In this document: positions 18,524-27,921 of the stretch, piece after piece
Position numbering within the stretch: the first letter of the stretch is position 1
Layout of the letters: every line of letters begins with the position of its first letter
Source: Sphingomonas sp. BAUL-RG-20F-R05-02
Lineage (GTDB): Bacteria; Pseudomonadota; Alphaproteobacteria; Sphingomonadales; Sphingomonadaceae
DNA length: 64,000 nt
Assembly: GCF_022662305.1 (NCBI RefSeq)
Contig: NZ_JAKNQH010000004.1
Coordinates: 248,001-312,000 of the forward strand
Direction: 5' to 3'
Notes under the pieces: generated by a model
What the model was told of the DNA's origin: nothing
Databases searched by the model: none
Seen by the model: the letters and a program-made list of their open reading frames with translations, nothing else
Program-made: the position numbers and the translations under genes

Positions 18524-19303
18524 ATGGTGAAGACGGCCGACGAGCTCGCGCTGATGCGCATATCCGGCAAGCTGCTCGCCTCGGTGTTCGAGATGCTCGA
18601 CACCCAGAACCTCGCCGGCCTGTCGACGATGCAGGTCAACGATCTGGTCGATCGCTTCATCACCATCGATCTCGCCGCGCGACCGGCCAGCAAGGGACAA
18701 TATGGCTTCAAGTACGTCCTGAACTGTTCGATCAACCACGTCGTTTGCCACGGCGTGCCGGATGCGGGAGAGATCATCCGTGACGGCGACATCATCAACC
18801 TCGACATCACGCTGGAAAAGAACGGCTTCATCGCGGACTCGAGCAAAACCTATGTGGTTGGCAACGTGCCGCCCGCGACGACGCGGCTGGTGCGTGTCGC
18901 ACAGGAGGCGATGTGGCATGGCATCCGCCAGGTACGACCCGGCGCGTATATCGGCGATATCGGCTGCGTGATCGAGCGTCATGCCAAGAAGAACGGCTAT
19001 TCGGTGGTGCGGGAGTATTGCGGTCACGGTATCGGGCGCGAGATGCACGAGGAACCGCAGGTGATGAACTTCGGCAAGCCTGGCAGCGGCATGAAACTGC
19101 GCGAGGGCATGGTCTTTACGATCGAGCCGATGATCAATCAGGGCACGCGCAAGGTGTCGACCGAGGAAGACGGCTGGACCGTCGTTACCAACGACCGCAA
19201 GCTCTCCGCGCAGTTCGAGCACACCGTTGCGGTGTCGGCGAGCGGCGTCGAGGTGCTGACGCTGCGCCGCGACGAAACGGCGATGATCGCTCGCGCAACG
19301 TAA
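18524..19303 (+). CDS. map: Methionine aminopeptidase, type I
   Basis: The enzyme removes the initiator methionine from new proteins. All metal ligands are present: D94, D105, H168, E201 and E232, with the substrate-binding H76 in NHVVCHGVPD. The length of 259 residues is normal for bacterial type Ia. The ATG at 18524 follows the ParD-like stop by one base. It converges on the OPT transporter gene with a two-base gap and no visible terminator. Confidence 0.97.
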   Translation: MVKTADELALMRISGKLLASVFEMLDTQNLAGLSTMQVNDLVDRFITIDLAARPASKGQYGFKYVLNCSINHVVCHGVPDAGEIIRDGDIINLDITLEKNGFIADSSKTYVVGNVPPATTRLVRVAQEAMWHGIRQVRPGAYIGDIGCVIERHAKKNGYSVVREYCGHGIGREMHEEPQVMNFGKPGSGMKLREGMVFTIEPMINQGTRKVSTEEDGWTVVTNDRKLSAQFEHTVAVSASGVEVLTLRRDETAMIARAT

Positions 19304-19305
19304 GG

Positions 19306-21252
19306 CTAACGCGCCATCGCCATGGTCCGCCGGTATAGCAACGCGGCCAGCGCGATGAACAGCAGGGTGCCCGCCACCAGCGCGGTTCCGGCGAACCCCG
19401 GCCCGACCAACGCGAGCGGTGCGTCGCTGCCGGTCAGGTACACGATGAACGCGAAGGCAACGCCCCACAGGCTTTCACCGACGATCAGCCCGGTCGCGGT
19501 CAGCGTGCCCATCCGCTCGGCCACTTCGGGATTGGCACTGCCTCGCGCCCAACGATCGTAGAACCAGCCAACCACCGACCCGGTGACGGTTGGCAGGATC
19601 ACCGACATCGGCAGATAGATGCCAAGCGCGACGCCGAGCGGCGGCAGCCGCAGCAGCTTGAGGCGGCCGAGCCCTTCGTCGAGCACGATCAGCGCCACAC
19701 CCGCGAGCGCGCCGTACCCAAGCATTCGCCAGTTCGCATCGCCCGACAGCACCCCCTTGGCCAGCGCGGAGATCAACCCGGCCTGGGGCGCCGCCAACGC
19801 ATTGGGTCCGGCGCCCGGTGCCCCGACGAAGCCGATGCCGGTATTGAGCACGTTCAGCACCGGCGGAATGATGAGCGAGCCGAACACCACGCCGATCACC
19901 AGCGCGACCTGTTGCTTCCATGGCGTCGCCCCGACAAGCTGGCCGGTCTTGAGATCCTGCAGATTGTCGTTCGAGATGGTCGCCACCCCGAACACGATGC
20001 CGGTGACGATCAGCGCATAGGCGATCAGTGCGCGCGTCGTGTCGGCACCCGGATGCTGCCCGAACAGCCCAACCAGCAGCAGCGCCGAACCGATTGCAGC
20101 GAGGATGCCGATGCCCGACACCGGCGAATTCGACGCTCCGATCAGCCCGGCCATATAGCCGCACACCGCCGCGATCATCAGACCGGCGACAAGGATGAAC
20201 ACCAGTGCCCCCGCGATCAGCGCAACACCTGAGGCGGCCAGTGCGCCACCCGCCAGCACATCCCACAGCAGCCATACGATCGGCAGCAGCGTCAGCACCG
20301 CGACCGCGCCGACCCACAGGATCGGCAGGTCCTGTTCCTCCAGCGCCAGCGTCTCGCCGCCCTTGCGCGCCGCGCTTGCGGCTAACGCCGAACGGACGCC
20401 GCCGATCACTGGCGCAGCGATCCGCACCAAAGTCCACATTGCGGAGATGCCGATGACGCCGGCCCCGAAGAACCGTACCTGGCTGGAGAAGATCATTCCC
20501 ACCCATCCTGCCACGTCCCCGGGGACGGGCTGTGCGGCGGTCATCACCGGCATCAGCACGCCCCAGCCGATGACGAGGCCGAGCGCCATCGCCGCGCCGA
20601 CCGAAATGCCGACAAGATGTCCGACGCCGAGCAGCGCGAACGACAGACTGCCCGAAATCCCGGTCGCCCCCGCGCCGACACGGAAGGCGGTGGCGGCGGT
20701 ATCGGTGATGATCTTGGTCTGTGTGGCGATCGCGAAGCTGGCCGAGGCGATGCTGTTGACGACCAGCACGCGCAACCCCCGCGTGCTTTCCTCGCCGCCC
20801 TCGCGCGATCCCGCGCCGATCTCCAGCACCTCGGCTGCGGCGACGCCTTCAGGGTAGGGCAGGTCGGTATCGACCACCAGCGCCCGCCTGAGCGGCACGG
20901 AGAACATGACGCCCAGAACACCGCCGGTCGCGGTGATCAGTGCGGTCTGCACATAGGGGAAGCCCTGCCACCAGCCGATCATCACCAGCCCCGGCAGCAC
21001 GAAGATGATCGCCGACAGCGTGCCGGCGGCACTCGCGATCGTCTGCACGATATTGTTCTCGAGGATCGACCCGCCCGGCAGCAGCCGGAGGATCGCCATC
21101 GAGATCACCGCCGCCGGGATCGACGTCGCGAAGGTCAGCCCGACCTTCAGGCCAAGATAGACGTTGGCCGCAGTGAAGAAGAGTGTGATCAAGCCGCCGA
21201 GCAAGATTCCGCGCAGGGTGAGTTCGGCCATTGGTTTGGAGGCAGTCTGCAT
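19306..21252 (-). CDS. OPT-family oligopeptide transporter
   Basis: The 648-residue protein has about 15 hydrophobic segments and opens with the OPT pattern LTLRGILLGGLITLFFTAANVY split by glycine-rich turns, followed by DTDLPYPEGVAAAEVL. Bacterial members carry peptides or metal-chelate compounds across the inner membrane by proton symport. No substrate can be assigned, as no peptidase or siderophore gene is adjacent. Starts at 21252 and 21231 are both possible. Confidence 0.92.
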   Translation of the reverse strand: MQTASKPMAELTLRGILLGGLITLFFTAANVYLGLKVGLTFATSIPAAVISMAILRLLPGGSILENNIVQTIASAAGTLSAIIFVLPGLVMIGWWQGFPYVQTALITATGGVLGVMFSVPLRRALVVDTDLPYPEGVAAAEVLEIGAGSREGGEESTRGLRVLVVNSIASASFAIATQTKIITDTAATAFRVGAGATGISGSLSFALLGVGHLVGISVGAAMALGLVIGWGVLMPVMTAAQPVPGDVAGWVGMIFSSQVRFFGAGVIGISAMWTLVRIAAPVIGGVRSALAASAARKGGETLALEEQDLPILWVGAVAVLTLLPIVWLLWDVLAGGALAASGVALIAGALVFILVAGLMIAAVCGYMAGLIGASNSPVSGIGILAAIGSALLLVGLFGQHPGADTTRALIAYALIVTGIVFGVATISNDNLQDLKTGQLVGATPWKQQVALVIGVVFGSLIIPPVLNVLNTGIGFVGAPGAGPNALAAPQAGLISALAKGVLSGDANWRMLGYGALAGVALIVLDEGLGRLKLLRLPPLGVALGIYLPMSVILPTVTGSVVGWFYDRWARGSANPEVAERMGTLTATGLIVGESLWGVAFAFIVYLTGSDAPLALVGPGFAGTALVAGTLLFIALAALLYRRTMAMAR

Positions 21253-21391
21253 CGGGGCACCGTGGCACGAACCGATCAGGCGTGCATTATGAAAGTGTTA
21301 TATTGCGGGTGACAGTACCGAGGCTGGCGTGACGGATCGGTACACGTCTCCGTCGTAGTCGAGTGGAGGTATCGCCGTGAGGGGGTGCATA

Positions 21392-21430
21392 CGCATGCTT
21401 TGGCATGCGGCTCGCTAAATTGGCGCGAGC
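21392..21430. other. Two tandem hairpins upstream of the lipid-kinase-like gene
   Basis: CGCATGC/GCATGCG (21392-21398 and 21403-21409) forms a perfect seven-base stem with a TTTG loop. GCTCGC/GCGAGC (21410-21415 and 21425-21430) forms a second stem immediately after it. They lie in the 214-base gap between divergent genes, 37 bases before the ATG at 21467. They could be part of a 5' leader. No function can be assigned. Confidence 0.35.
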
Positions 21431-21466
21431 ATCGGCCCCTTTCACCTGTCCGCGCGTTGGCGAGGG

Positions 21467-22306
21467 ATGGAGAAAATCTGGTTCATCACCAACATCGCCT
21501 CGGGATCGGCGACCGACGCCAAGGCCGAGGCTATCGTCGCCGTGTTCCAGGAGCGCGGGCTGGCTCTGGTCGGACGCACGGGTTTCCCGAAGGATGATCT
21601 GCCCACCAACGCAGAACTCGATGCAGCCGGTGCCGATACGGTCGCGCTGTTCGCCGGTGACGGCACGATCAACGCCGCCGTCTGTGCTTATGCCAAATGG
21701 GGCGGCAAGATCCTGATCCTGCCCGGGGGCACCATGAACCTGCTCGCCAAGTCCCTGCACGGCAACGCCGATCCCGCCGCGATCGTCCACGCAGCTCACG
21801 AACGCGGGGAGGTGGTGGCGCTCCCGTTCGTAGAGGCGGGCAAGCACCGCGCGCTGGTCGGGCTGATCCTGGGCCCTGCGACCGCGTGGGTACACGCCCG
21901 CGAACTGGTGCGGGAGGGCAAGCTGCGCGGCCTCGCGCGGGCGCTGCGGCACGCGTGGCGACGCACGTTCTCGCGCGGGATCAGGCTCGATGGTGTGCCG
22001 GGCATCGATCACCGCCCACAGGCGGTTTTCGTGCGGCCGGGTGACGAGCGGCTTGATGTAGCGGCTGTCGATGCGCGCGATTTTCGTTCGGTCGCATCAC
22101 TTGGCTGGGAGTGGCTGACGGGAGACTGGGTCGCTGCGCGCAGCGTGACGCAGGTCTTTGTCGAGACCTTCCGCATCGGCGGTCGCAAGCCGGTGCTCGC
22201 GCTGTTCGACGGCGAACCGGAAATGCTCGATCCGCGCACGCAGATTTGCAGTGCCCGCACCGACAAGATGTTTATCCGTACCATAGGCGGGGGGCTATCC
22301 TCATGA
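21467..22306 (+). CDS. Diacylglycerol kinase-type lipid kinase domain protein
   Basis: The 279-residue protein has the nucleotide-binding motif FAGDGTINAAV and the glycine-rich LPGGTMNLLAKSL of the DAGK catalytic family (LCB5/YegS-like). Such proteins phosphorylate diacylglycerol or related lipids at the inner membrane. The C-terminal half is less conserved. Its stop overlaps the next gene's start as ATGA, linking it to a phosphoesterase. Confidence 0.87.
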   Translation: MEKIWFITNIASGSATDAKAEAIVAVFQERGLALVGRTGFPKDDLPTNAELDAAGADTVALFAGDGTINAAVCAYAKWGGKILILPGGTMNLLAKSLHGNADPAAIVHAAHERGEVVALPFVEAGKHRALVGLILGPATAWVHARELVREGKLRGLARALRHAWRRTFSRGIRLDGVPGIDHRPQAVFVRPGDERLDVAAVDARDFRSVASLGWEWLTGDWVAARSVTQVFVETFRIGGRKPVLALFDGEPEMLDPRTQICSARTDKMFIRTIGGGLSS

Positions 22307-23070
22307 CCCGACTGTTTCACGTCAGCGACGTACACTTCGGACGCGAGGACCGCGCGGCGATCGCGTGGCTCGACGATCTCGTGCACAAGGAGCAGCCCGA
22401 CGCGGTCATCATGACCGGCGACCTGACCCTGCAGGCACGGCGTAGCGAGTTTGCGAACGGGCTTGCGTGGTTGCAAGGGCTGGGCGTGCCGGTAACGGTC
22501 GAAGTCGGCAATCACGATCTGCCGTACTTCAATCTGTTCGAGCGGTTCTTCCGCCCGTACCGCCGATTCCTGTCGGTCGAAAAGATGATCGAAACGCCGC
22601 TCGAACTGGCGGGAGTCACGATCGTGCCGATGGTGACGACCGCGCGTTTCCAGTGGCGGTTGAACTGGTCGAAAGGCTATGTTTCCCAGGGTGAACTTGC
22701 GAAGACGCTCGCGTTGGTGCGCGCGGCTCGGCCGGGCACGCGCGTGTTCATCGCCTGCCACCATCCCCTGATCGAGCCGCATACGCGCACATCCGCGCAG
22801 ACGCACCGTGGCGCGGAAGCCTTGCAGGCGCTCGCCGAAGCGGGTGTCGAAGCGGTACTGACCGGCCATGTCCACGATCCGTTCGATATCGCGCATGACG
22901 TCGGTGGCCACCAGGTTCGCCTGATCGGGGCCGGCACCTTGTCCGAACGCACCCGCGACACGCCGCCGTCATTCAACGAAATCCGTATCGCGCCTGATGG
23001 CTTTTCGGTGAAGGTGCGCGCTCTCACGCCTGCGCCGGACGTGCGGCTGCCGGTCGAGCACGTCGACTGA
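22303..23070 (+). CDS. Calcineurin-like metallophosphoesterase
   Basis: All metal-binding blocks of the superfamily are present in 255 residues: HVSDVHFG, MTGDLT, VGNHD, ACHHPL and GHVHDP. This is the arrangement of cyclic-nucleotide or lipid phosphoesterases of the CpdA type. Coupling to the upstream lipid-kinase-like protein suggests they act on related substrates, but this is unproven. It converges on rpsI. Confidence 0.9.
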   Translation: MTRLFHVSDVHFGREDRAAIAWLDDLVHKEQPDAVIMTGDLTLQARRSEFANGLAWLQGLGVPVTVEVGNHDLPYFNLFERFFRPYRRFLSVEKMIETPLELAGVTIVPMVTTARFQWRLNWSKGYVSQGELAKTLALVRAARPGTRVFIACHHPLIEPHTRTSAQTHRGAEALQALAEAGVEAVLTGHVHDPFDIAHDVGGHQVRLIGAGTLSERTRDTPPSFNEIRIAPDGFSVKVRALTPAPDVRLPVEHVD

Positions 23071-23082
23071 TCCGCACATACG

Positions 23083-23110
23083 AAAAGGGCGGCCCGTTGC
23101 CGGACCGCCC
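23083..23110 (-). terminator. Terminator of the rplM-rpsI operon
   Basis: On the minus strand GGGCGG (23110-23105) pairs with CCGCCC (23092-23087), with one mismatch and three more pairs before the loop, then TTTT at 23086-23083. It lies 24 bases past the rpsI stop. Confidence 0.8.
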
Positions 23111-23133
23111 CATCGTGTTCGAGATGGAAGCTG

Positions 23134-23682
23134 TTAGCGCTTCGAGAACTGGAAGCTACGACGTGCCTTGGCGCGGCCGTACTTCTTACGCTCGACCGTG
23201 CGGCTGTCGCGGGTCAGGAAGCCTGCTGCCTTGACCGGCGCGCGCAGGATCGGCTCGTACTTGGTGATCGCCTGGCTGATGCCATGCTTCACGGCGCCGG
23301 CCTGGCCCGAAAGCCCGCCGCCCTTCACGGTGCAGATCACGTCATACTGCCCGGTACGCTCGGTGATGCCGAACACCTGGTTGATGACGAGACGCAGCGT
23401 CGGGCGTGCGAAATACACTTCCTGGTCACGGCCATTGATAGTGATCTTGCCGGTACCGGGCTTGAGCCACACGCGGGCAACGGCGTCCTTACGACGGCCG
23501 GTCGCATAAGCGCGGCCATACTGGTCGAGGTCCTGCTCACGCAGCGGCGCGCGCTGAACCGGCTCGTCGATCTGGCCCGACAGATATGCGTCGGCCTGAA
23601 CCTCGGCGCCCGCCTGTGCGGCTTCGCCCTGCTGGTTGAGGACGGCGCCGAGATCGGAAAGGGACTGGCGATTGTCGGTCAT
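23134..23682 (-). CDS. rpsI: 30S ribosomal protein S9
   Basis: The 182 residues include an acidic, Gln-rich N-terminal extension of about 50 residues common in this class. Then come the conserved core ([17 protein letters not shown]) and the basic C-terminal tail ending in Lys-Arg, which contacts P-site tRNA. It starts in the rplM stop codon (TAATG overlap). Confidence 0.98.
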   Translation of the reverse strand: MTDNRQSLSDLGAVLNQQGEAAQAGAEVQADAYLSGQIDEPVQRAPLREQDLDQYGRAYATGRRKDAVARVWLKPGTGKITINGRDQEVYFARPTLRLVINQVFGITERTGQYDVICTVKGGGLSGQAGAVKHGISQAITKYEPILRAPVKAAGFLTRDSRTVERKKYGRAKARRSFQFSKR

Positions 23683-24161
23683 TACGCGCCCACCTTGTTC
23701 TTGCGGTTCATGCCCGCGATATCGAGGACTTCGGGGTTCTGCGCCTCGTGCGGATGCTCGGTGCCGGCGAAGATACGCAGGTTGCGCATCTGGGCGCGGC
23801 CGAGCGGACCGCGCGGAATCATCCGCTCGATCGCCTTTTCCAGAACGCGCTCCGGGAAGCGGCCTTCCAGAACCTTGGCGGCGGTGATGCCCTTGATGCC
23901 GCCGGCATAACCGGTGTGCTTGTAGTACACCTTGTCCTTGAGCTTGTTGCCCGTGAACCGCACCTTGTCCGCGTTGATGATGATGACATTGTCACCGCAA
24001 TCGACGTGGGGGGTGAAGCTCGGCTTGTGCTTGCCGCGCAGGACGTTGGCGATGATCGACGCCATGCGGCCGACGACCAGACCGTCTGCGTCGACGATAA
24101 GCCATTTCTTCTCCACCTCGTGCGGCTTGACCGCCTTGGTGGTCTTCATGAGCGCCTTCAT
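23682..24161 (-). CDS. rplM: 50S ribosomal protein L13
   Basis: The 159-residue protein has the L13 signatures [31 protein letters not shown] and [11 protein letters not shown]. It is an early-assembly protein of the large subunit. It is first in the conserved rplM-rpsI operon, with rpsI starting in its stop codon and a promoter about 65-95 bases upstream. Confidence 0.98.
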   Translation of the reverse strand: MKALMKTTKAVKPHEVEKKWLIVDADGLVVGRMASIIANVLRGKHKPSFTPHVDCGDNVIIINADKVRFTGNKLKDKVYYKHTGYAGGIKGITAAKVLEGRFPERVLEKAIERMIPRGPLGRAQMRNLRIFAGTEHPHEAQNPEVLDIAGMNRKNKVGA

Positions 24162-24226
24162 GGGGCTATGACCTCTTGTTTGAAACGAAGCGCGCCGCCC
24201 ACGAATGGACGGCGCCCGATGTCGCG

Positions 24227-24255
24227 CTATTGTTGCAGAACTGCCGGTAAGTCAA
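24227..24255 (-). promoter_or_regulatory. Probable promoter of rplM-rpsI
   Basis: On the minus strand TTGACT (24255-24250) and CAATAG (24232-24227) are 17 bases apart. The -35 box is strong and the spacing is ideal. It leaves a leader of about 60 bases before rplM. Confidence 0.55.
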
Positions 24256-24299
24256 GCAACCGGCGGCGTTGCTGACGGGTATTATGATACCGTACGCGT

Positions 24300-25109
24300 T
24301 CAGGGCTCCAGTCGCAGCGTCACGACCGTCTCGGCGCGGCTGCTTCGCGCGCCGCTTGCGGTCGTGATAAAGCGGGCGGAACGGCTCTCGATGATGAGCC
24401 CGGTCGTCGTATCGACGCGGCGCAGCGTGTCGAGCGTGATCGTGCCGGCGGCGGCACCAGGCACCGTCGTGCCACCAACCGTGACCGGCCCGGCGGCGTG
24501 GGTAGTGATGGATACCGCATCGCCGTCGCGGCGCACGGTTTCGATGCCGGGCAGGGTTTGCCCTGCGGCGGTCGGCACACGCGACGGTAGTGCGACGGTG
24601 CGTGTGCCGTCCGGGCGCGCTACATCGACGGGGCGGATCAGGTCCGCCACCGCTGAACCGAGCATCGCACGCCGCTGCGCAGGGTCGAAGGCTCGAAGCG
24701 GTGCCGCCATCGCGGCGGCGCGGGCAGGGCCGGTCACTGACCGTGCTGCCGTTTCGATACTGGCCGCGAGGCGCTCGATCAGCGCGTCGGCATCGTCGAC
24801 CGCCGTGATTGCGCCGGCGGCATCAAGATGCACCCGCACGACGCGACCGAAAAACGCACGATTGCCCGCCAGAAACGCTGAACCCGCCTGTGGCCCGGAT
24901 TGATCGGCCGAGTCGATCGTCGTCTCCGCGACATAACCGGTCGCCTCGCGGCGGAACACGATCCGCCGGCTGGCGTGGAAATGCTGCGAACCGCCGTCGT
25001 CGGTCCTCGTCTCATTGGTGTCGCTTCGGTACGTCGCGCCTTCGATCGGATGGAAAGCAGGCGTGGCAACGGGCGCAGGGGTGAGCGCCAGCAAAATCGC
25101 GTCGATCAC
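24300..25109 (-). CDS. Protein of unknown function coupled to ctaA
   Basis: I do not recognise this family. The 269-residue product begins with a short hydrophobic stretch (IDAILLALTPAPVA), which may be a signal peptide, and the rest looks like a beta-rich secreted or periplasmic domain with repeated Thr-Thr and Val-Thr pairs. I chose the GTG at 25109 because its GTGA overlaps the ctaA stop; a longer frame from 25142 would overlap ctaA by 37 bases. A small stem, GGTAT/ATACC, follows the stop at 24278-24291. Co-translation with heme A synthase hints at an envelope role. Confidence 0.7.
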   Translation of the reverse strand: MIDAILLALTPAPVATPAFHPIEGATYRSDTNETRTDDGGSQHFHASRRIVFRREATGYVAETTIDSADQSGPQAGSAFLAGNRAFFGRVVRVHLDAAGAITAVDDADALIERLAASIETAARSVTGPARAAAMAAPLRAFDPAQRRAMLGSAVADLIRPVDVARPDGTRTVALPSRVPTAAGQTLPGIETVRRDGDAVSITTHAAGPVTVGGTTVPGAAAGTITLDTLRRVDTTTGLIIESRSARFITTASGARSSRAETVVTLRLEP

Positions 25110-26203
25110 GCGCGGCGGCGCCCGCTCGCATGGATGCCCCACACCACGCTGACCACCAGCAGCGCACCGACCAGCTGGTGCAGCGCGGCAAGCGCGATGT
25201 TGACGCCCGACATCACCACCGCGATGCCGAGCAGGATCTGCAGCCCAAGCGCGATATGGATCGCGATCGACGCGCGGCGATGCCCCATCGCTTTAGCACG
25301 CCGCGCGAGCACCGCCAGCACCGCCACCAGGACCCAAGCCCACCATCGATGAATGAAATGCACCAGCGAAGGATCATCGATCATCAGCGCGCCGAGCGGT
25401 CGCGTGCCGAGCACTTCATGCGGGAAGATCCGCCCGTTCATCAGCGGCCACTCGTTGGTAACCAGCCCGGCGCGCAGCCCCGCCATGAGCGCGCCGTAGA
25501 ACAGCTGCACGGCCAGCACGACCGCCGCCAATGCGCCGAACCCGGTCAGCGCGGCCGGACGCGCATATGGGTTACGCGCGAGCGCCCGCAGATCGAGCGC
25601 GGTCCACACGAGCCCGGCAAGCGTGAACAGCGCGGTGATCAGATGCGCCGCCAACCACAAAGGTGCGACCTCGATCCGATCGGACAGGCCGGATCGTACC
25701 ATCAGCCAGCCAAACGCGCCCTGCAAGCCGCCGAGCGCCAGCAACGCGACCAGCCGGAAACCGTACCCGCGCGGGATCTGCCTGCGCAGCGCGAACCACA
25801 GCAACGGCAGCGCGAACACCGTGCCGATCACACGCCCGAGCAGGCGATGCAGATACTCCCAGAAGAAGATGTGCTTGAACCCGGTCATGGTCATGCCATC
25901 GTGGATCGCGGTATATTGCGGAATGCGCCGATAATGCGCGAACTCCACCTGCCACTGTGCGTCCGTAAGAGGTGGCACGATGCCGCTGATCGGCTGCCAT
26001 TGCGTGATGGACAGGCCGGACTCGGTGAGACGGGTGATGCCGCCGACCACCACCATCAGCACGATCATCGCCGCGACCAGATAAAGCCAGCGTATCATCG
26101 CCACGGGAACGGCCGTGCGGCCAGAGTGCGCCTGAAGCATGCCTGTGCCTAGCCCGATCACGATGCCACGTCGATTGGACATTTTGACAGCACGTTGATC
26201 CAC
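25106..26203 (-). CDS. ctaA: Heme A synthase (COX15/CtaA)
   Basis: This inner-membrane enzyme oxidises heme O to heme A for cytochrome c oxidase. About eight membrane helices are visible, with the family motifs GGITRLTESGLSITQW, FFWEYLHRLLGR and the late VHFIHRWWAW; the histidines of these helices bind heme. The frame is open to a GTG at 26203 with GGGGTG before it. ATG codons at 26182 and 26140 are alternatives, so the start is uncertain by up to 21 residues. Confidence 0.95.
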   Translation of the reverse strand: MDQRAVKMSNRRGIVIGLGTGMLQAHSGRTAVPVAMIRWLYLVAAMIVLMVVVGGITRLTESGLSITQWQPISGIVPPLTDAQWQVEFAHYRRIPQYTAIHDGMTMTGFKHIFFWEYLHRLLGRVIGTVFALPLLWFALRRQIPRGYGFRLVALLALGGLQGAFGWLMVRSGLSDRIEVAPLWLAAHLITALFTLAGLVWTALDLRALARNPYARPAALTGFGALAAVVLAVQLFYGALMAGLRAGLVTNEWPLMNGRIFPHEVLGTRPLGALMIDDPSLVHFIHRWWAWVLVAVLAVLARRAKAMGHRRASIAIHIALGLQILLGIAVVMSGVNIALAALHQLVGALLVVSVVWGIHASGRRRA

Positions 26204-26356
26204 TGCACCCCGTTAAGCCAAGGTTCGACACCGCAACGCGCTCTTACGTGCGCGGTAGCCAACGCCAGCGACGGGACTTTTCCCGTTCAGTGGCGGGACC
26301 GGGCTGAGGCGGCTTCCCGTTTCAACTCGGTTCTTCCGCATAAAACTTGCGATGAT

Positions 26357-26371
26357 ATGTTGTAACTTCAT
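26357..26371. promoter_or_regulatory. Partial dyad ahead of the MerC-like gene
   Basis: ATG at one end and CAT at the other enclose a partly symmetric 15-base AT-rich site (ATGTTGTAACTTCAT). It stands out in G+C-rich DNA, and its outline resembles Fur/Zur-type boxes. A Fur-family regulator gene lies 2.5 kb away. The match is weak. Confidence 0.25.
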
Positions 26372-26397
26372 GTGCTGCATGCCACATGCGCTGGGCA

Positions 26398-26790
26398 ATG
26401 ACCGCTCATGTTCATCATCCTGCACTTCACTGGATCGAGTCGCGCTTCGACGGACTCGCGATCGGCCTGTCCGGACTTTGTGTGATCCACTGCGTCGCGA
26501 GTTCGGTTCTGGTCGCGCTCGCCGCGTCGGCGGGCGGATTGCTGCTCAACCCGTTGTTTCACGAGGTCGGCCTGTCGATCGCGATACTGCTCGGCGTGAT
26601 CGCACTTGGTCGCGGTGCTGTTTCGCACGGGTATATGATGCCGGCCGCCGTCGGCTCGTTGGGGCTCGGCATGATGGCGGGTGCGATGTCACTGCCGCAC
26701 GACAGCGGTGGCGGGGAAACGGTGTGGACGCTGATCGGCGTCGCCATCCTCGCGCTTGGCCACGATCTCAATCGCCGCGCGGCGAACTGA
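26398..26790 (+). CDS. MerC-domain membrane protein
   Basis: The product of about 130 residues has four hydrophobic helices. The first helix carries [19 protein letters not shown], which matches the MerC family and its cysteine pair. MerC proteins were first known as mercury importers, but many chromosomal copies have no other mer gene near them, as here, and may carry other metals. The ATG at 26398 or one at 26386 is the start. Confidence 0.8.
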   Translation: MTAHVHHPALHWIESRFDGLAIGLSGLCVIHCVASSVLVALAASAGGLLLNPLFHEVGLSIAILLGVIALGRGAVSHGYMMPAAVGSLGLGMMAGAMSLPHDSGGGETVWTLIGVAILALGHDLNRRAAN

Positions 26791-26995
26791 ACGTCCTGCT
26801 ACCGGATGCGCGGCGGGGTCGCGTGGGGCGAACGACGAGCTGCACGGGCAAGCTGTGCCATCTCCTGACGCCTCGACGCTGTTAAGCCGATCGACAAGGT
26901 TGTATCACGTCCATAATAGGGCGCGCCGCGTCCGCGGTGTTGCAGGTCGCGGGTCCTTTCCACACCTTCACGCGCGATTTCGGAGTTACGGACGC

Positions 26996-27870
26996 ATGAG
27001 CATCAAACCGGTACGCAAGGCGATTTTCCCGGTGGCGGGGCTGGGTACGCGGTTCCTGCCGGCGACCAAGGCGATGCCGAAGGAAATGCTGACCGTCCTC
27101 GACAAGCCGCTCATCCAATATGCGGTCGAGGAAGCGCTGGAAGCGGGGATCGAGCAGATCATCTTCGTCACCAGCCGCAACAAGACCTCGTTGGAAGACC
27201 ATTTCGACGTGTCATACGAACTCGAGGATACGATGCGCGGCCGCAGCAAGTCGCTCGCCGCGATCGAGAACATTCGCATGAAGCCGGGTTCACCGGTCTA
27301 TATCCGCCAGCAGGAGCCGCTGGGGCTCGGCCATGCGGTCTGAGCGCGCGCGAGATCGTCGGCGACGAGCCGTTCGCGGTGCTTCTTCCCGACGAACTGA
27401 TGGTCGGAACGCCTGGCTTCATGAAGCAGATGGTCGAAGCGTATGCGCGGGTCGGCGGCAACGTCGTTGGCGCGTTGGAGGTCGCTGCGTCCGAAACGCA
27501 CAAATATGGCATCATCTCTCCGGGCAAGACCGACGGCCGGCTGACCGAGGTGACCGCGCTGGTGGAAAAGCCCACGCAAGGGTCGGCGCCGTCGAACCTG
27601 ATGATCCCGGGGCGCTATATTCTTCAGCCGGAGGTGATGCGCATTCTGGAAAAGCAGGAAAAGGGGGCCGGCGGTGAGATCCAGCTGACCGACGCGATGC
27701 TGCAACTGATCGGCCAGCAGCCGTTCCACGGTTTCACGTTCGAGGGGCAGCGCTATGATTGCGGCGACAAGGCCGGCTTCATCCAGGCCAACCTCGCGCT
27801 GGCGTTGGTACATGAGGAGATCGGCCCGGTTGTGCGCGAATTCGCCACGGAGCTGTTGCGGCAGTCTTAA
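26996..27870 (+). pseudogene. galU: UTP-glucose-1-phosphate uridylyltransferase, broken by a one-base frameshift
   Basis: The first 115 codons ([18 protein letters not shown] onward) and the following frame (from about FAVLLPDELM to the stop at 27870) are both clearly GalU. They are separated by a TGA at 27341-27343. Adding one G after 27342 restores TGG-AGC-GCG-CGC-GAG-ATC and a 291-residue protein of normal length. The enzyme makes UDP-glucose for polysaccharides. The gene is either inactivated or the base was lost in sequencing; no other lesion is seen, which favours a very recent event or an error. A possible promoter, TCGACA and CATAAT, lies at 26891-26917. Confidence 0.88.
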
Positions 27871-27921
27871 ACACTAGCATGGGAGCCGGAGTGGCACGGC
27901 GTCGGCTGCGCGGGCGCCGGG

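Noticed and set aside
27341..27379. Programmed ribosomal frameshift in galU
   Set aside because: There is no slippery heptamer or downstream structure at the break, and GalU is not known to use frameshifting. A deletion or sequencing error is simpler.
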